Positions 4,928-5,751 of a stretch of DNA of 5,751 nucleotides are shown piece after piece (within the stretch, counting starts at the first letter, position 1; each line of letters opens with the position of its first letter). The stretch spans positions 1-5,751 of the forward strand of contig CANQSE010000143.1 of assembly GCA_947626405.1 (NCBI GenBank), given 5' to 3'. The translations under genes were made by a program, and so were the position numbers. The stretch is from an uncultured Acetatifactor sp. (lineage in GTDB: Bacteria; Bacillota; Clostridia; Lachnospirales; Lachnospiraceae). The notes below the pieces were generated by a model. That model had not been told where the DNA came from and ran no database searches. It saw only the letters and a program-made list of their open reading frames with translations.

Positions 4928-5486
4928 ACTCACACTTTTCAGGGTGTTCCTGATACTGCCGTTTGAGATTCTTCTGCTTGGCGGAAACGCGGGACTGTTC
5001 GGTGAGAATACGCTTTTCTTCAACGTGGCCGCCCTTGCCATATTTATTCTGGCAAGCCTTACGGACTTTATAGACGGGAGGATTGCGAGAAGGTACCATC
5101 TGGTGACAAATTTCGGGAAATTCATGGATCCTCTGGCGGATAAGCTTCTGGTATGCTCAGCCATGATTGCGCTTGTTGAGCTTGAAAGGATTCCCGCATG
5201 GGTAGTGATTGTAATAATATCAAGAGAATTTATCATAAGCGGGTTCAGGCTTGTAGCCGCGGACAACGGGACAGTCATAGCCGCCAGCTATTGGGGGAAG
5301 TTTAAGACCGCTTTCCAGATGCTTATGGTCTGCCTTATGTTAGTCAATGTGCCCGATGTGCAGAAGATGTGGCCGTGGCTGGACGGCCTGACCAGCGCCG
5401 TAATGTGGATCGCTCTGGCGCTGACTGTGATATCGCTGGCTGACTATCTCATAAAAAACAGGAACGTGTTAAAGGAGCAGAAATAG
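4899..5486 (+). CDS. pgsA: CDP-diacylglycerol-glycerol-3-phosphate 3-phosphatidyltransferase
   Basis: An integral membrane enzyme that makes phosphatidylglycerophosphate, the committed step to phosphatidylglycerol and cardiolipin. The 195-residue protein has the full CDP-alcohol phosphotransferase signature: D56, D59-G60, A63-R64, G73, D77 and D81 (in DFIDGRIAR and FGKFMDPLADK). Several hydrophobic helices are visible at about 11-28, 38-57, 83-93, 100-115, 131-150 and 163-185. The N-terminus MNLPNKLTLFRV is typical of PgsA. AGGAG at 4888-4892 precedes the ATG at 4899 by six bases; ATGs at 4902 and 4911 are alternatives, the last giving the most usual N-terminus. The start lies inside rimO, so the two are probably translationally coupled, and cinA follows without a gap. 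Confidence 0.94.
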   Translation: MMSKMNLPNKLTLFRVFLILPFEILLLGGNAGLFGENTLFFNVAALAIFILASLTDFIDGRIARRYHLVTNFGKFMDPLADKLLVCSAMIALVELERIPAWVVIVIISREFIISGFRLVAADNGTVIAASYWGKFKTAFQMLMVCLMLVNVPDVQKMWPWLDGLTSAVMWIALALTVISLADYLIKNRNVLKEQK

Positions 5487-5751
5487 ATGGAGCGTGAAGC
5501 GGTAAGACTTCTTGCGGAGCACGGACTTACGCTTACATGTGCGGAATCCTGCACGGGCGGTCTGCTGTCAGGAAGGATCATAAACGTGCCCGGCGTGTCG
5601 AATGTGTATAAAGCGGGGTTCATCACCTATTCCGACGCCGCCAAGCACAGGTTTTTGAAGGTCAGGCGAAGCACTCTTAAAAAATACGGGGCTGTGAGCG
5701 CCCATACAGCCCGTGAGATGGCTCTGGGGGCGGCGCGAGCGGCGTCTGCGG
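5487..5751 (+). CDS. CinA C-terminal domain protein (nicotinamide-nucleotide amidase), 5' part
   Basis: The 88 codons present match the N-terminal part of the CinA C-terminal (PncC) domain: TLTCAESCTGGLLSGRI with the nucleophile-type serine S21 in ESCTGG, then VYKAGFITYSDAAKHRFL, and KKYGAVSAHTAREMALGAARAAS. The family hydrolyses nicotinamide mononucleotide to nicotinate mononucleotide, feeding NAD recycling. Translation begins directly at this domain, so the N-terminal MoCF/COG1058 domain of full-length CinA (about 400 residues) is absent and a stand-alone protein of about 160 residues is expected. AAAGGAG (5471-5477) in the pgsA 3' end is nine bases upstream; the ATG immediately follows the pgsA TAG. 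The gene is cut by the window edge. pgsA-cinA is commonly followed by recA, which may lie just beyond. Confidence 0.9.
   Translation, partial: MEREAVRLLAEHGLTLTCAESCTGGLLSGRIINVPGVSNVYKAGFITYSDAAKHRFLKVRRSTLKKYGAVSAHTAREMALGAARAASA

Overview
The window looks like chromosomal DNA of a Lachnospiraceae-type clostridium (Bacillota). The evidence is the gene order yicC-remA-gmk-rpoZ followed by rimO-pgsA-cinA, a very typical clostridial omega subunit N-terminus, strong GGAG-type ribosome binding sites and a near-consensus sigma-A promoter. This assignment is made from memory of the families; no search was run.

Left part (1-909) is AT-rich and of accessory character. It begins with an unidentified open stretch that runs off the left edge. 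This merges into the C-terminal half of a GNAT acetyltransferase that lacks an N-terminus and carries an in-frame stop, so it is called a pseudogene. About 500 bases without an established gene follow (408-909). They hold an A/T-rich inverted repeat, a 12-bp palindrome lying over a possible weak promoter, a 13-bp direct repeat 67 bp apart, and a dense cluster of hairpins and palindromes (766-895). A 49-codon ORF with a ribosome binding site overlaps that cluster. A small three-helix membrane protein with a VanZ-like signature (910-1326) comes next.

Right part (1323-5751) is conserved core, all on the + strand and tightly packed. A promoter (TTGACG, 17 bp, TATAAT) straddles the stop codon of the membrane protein and drives yicC (RNase-like YicC/YloC), remA (DNA-binding matrix regulator), gmk (guanylate kinase) and rpoZ (RNA polymerase omega). 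A 9-bp GC-rich hairpin after rpoZ can end or attenuate the transcript. rimO (ribosomal protein S12 methylthiotransferase), pgsA (phosphatidylglycerophosphate synthase) and a stand-alone cinA/pncC-type amidase then follow with overlaps or no gap; the last is cut by the right edge.

Together the core genes serve RNA turnover, GTP supply, transcription, ribosome modification and phospholipid synthesis. They are ordinary housekeeping genes. The two features that stand out are the in-frame 21-bp tandem repeat that extends RemA with an acidic heptad tail, and the hairpin cluster at 766-895 with mutually exclusive pairings. I see no defence system, CRISPR array, tRNA, rRNA or intact mobile element.
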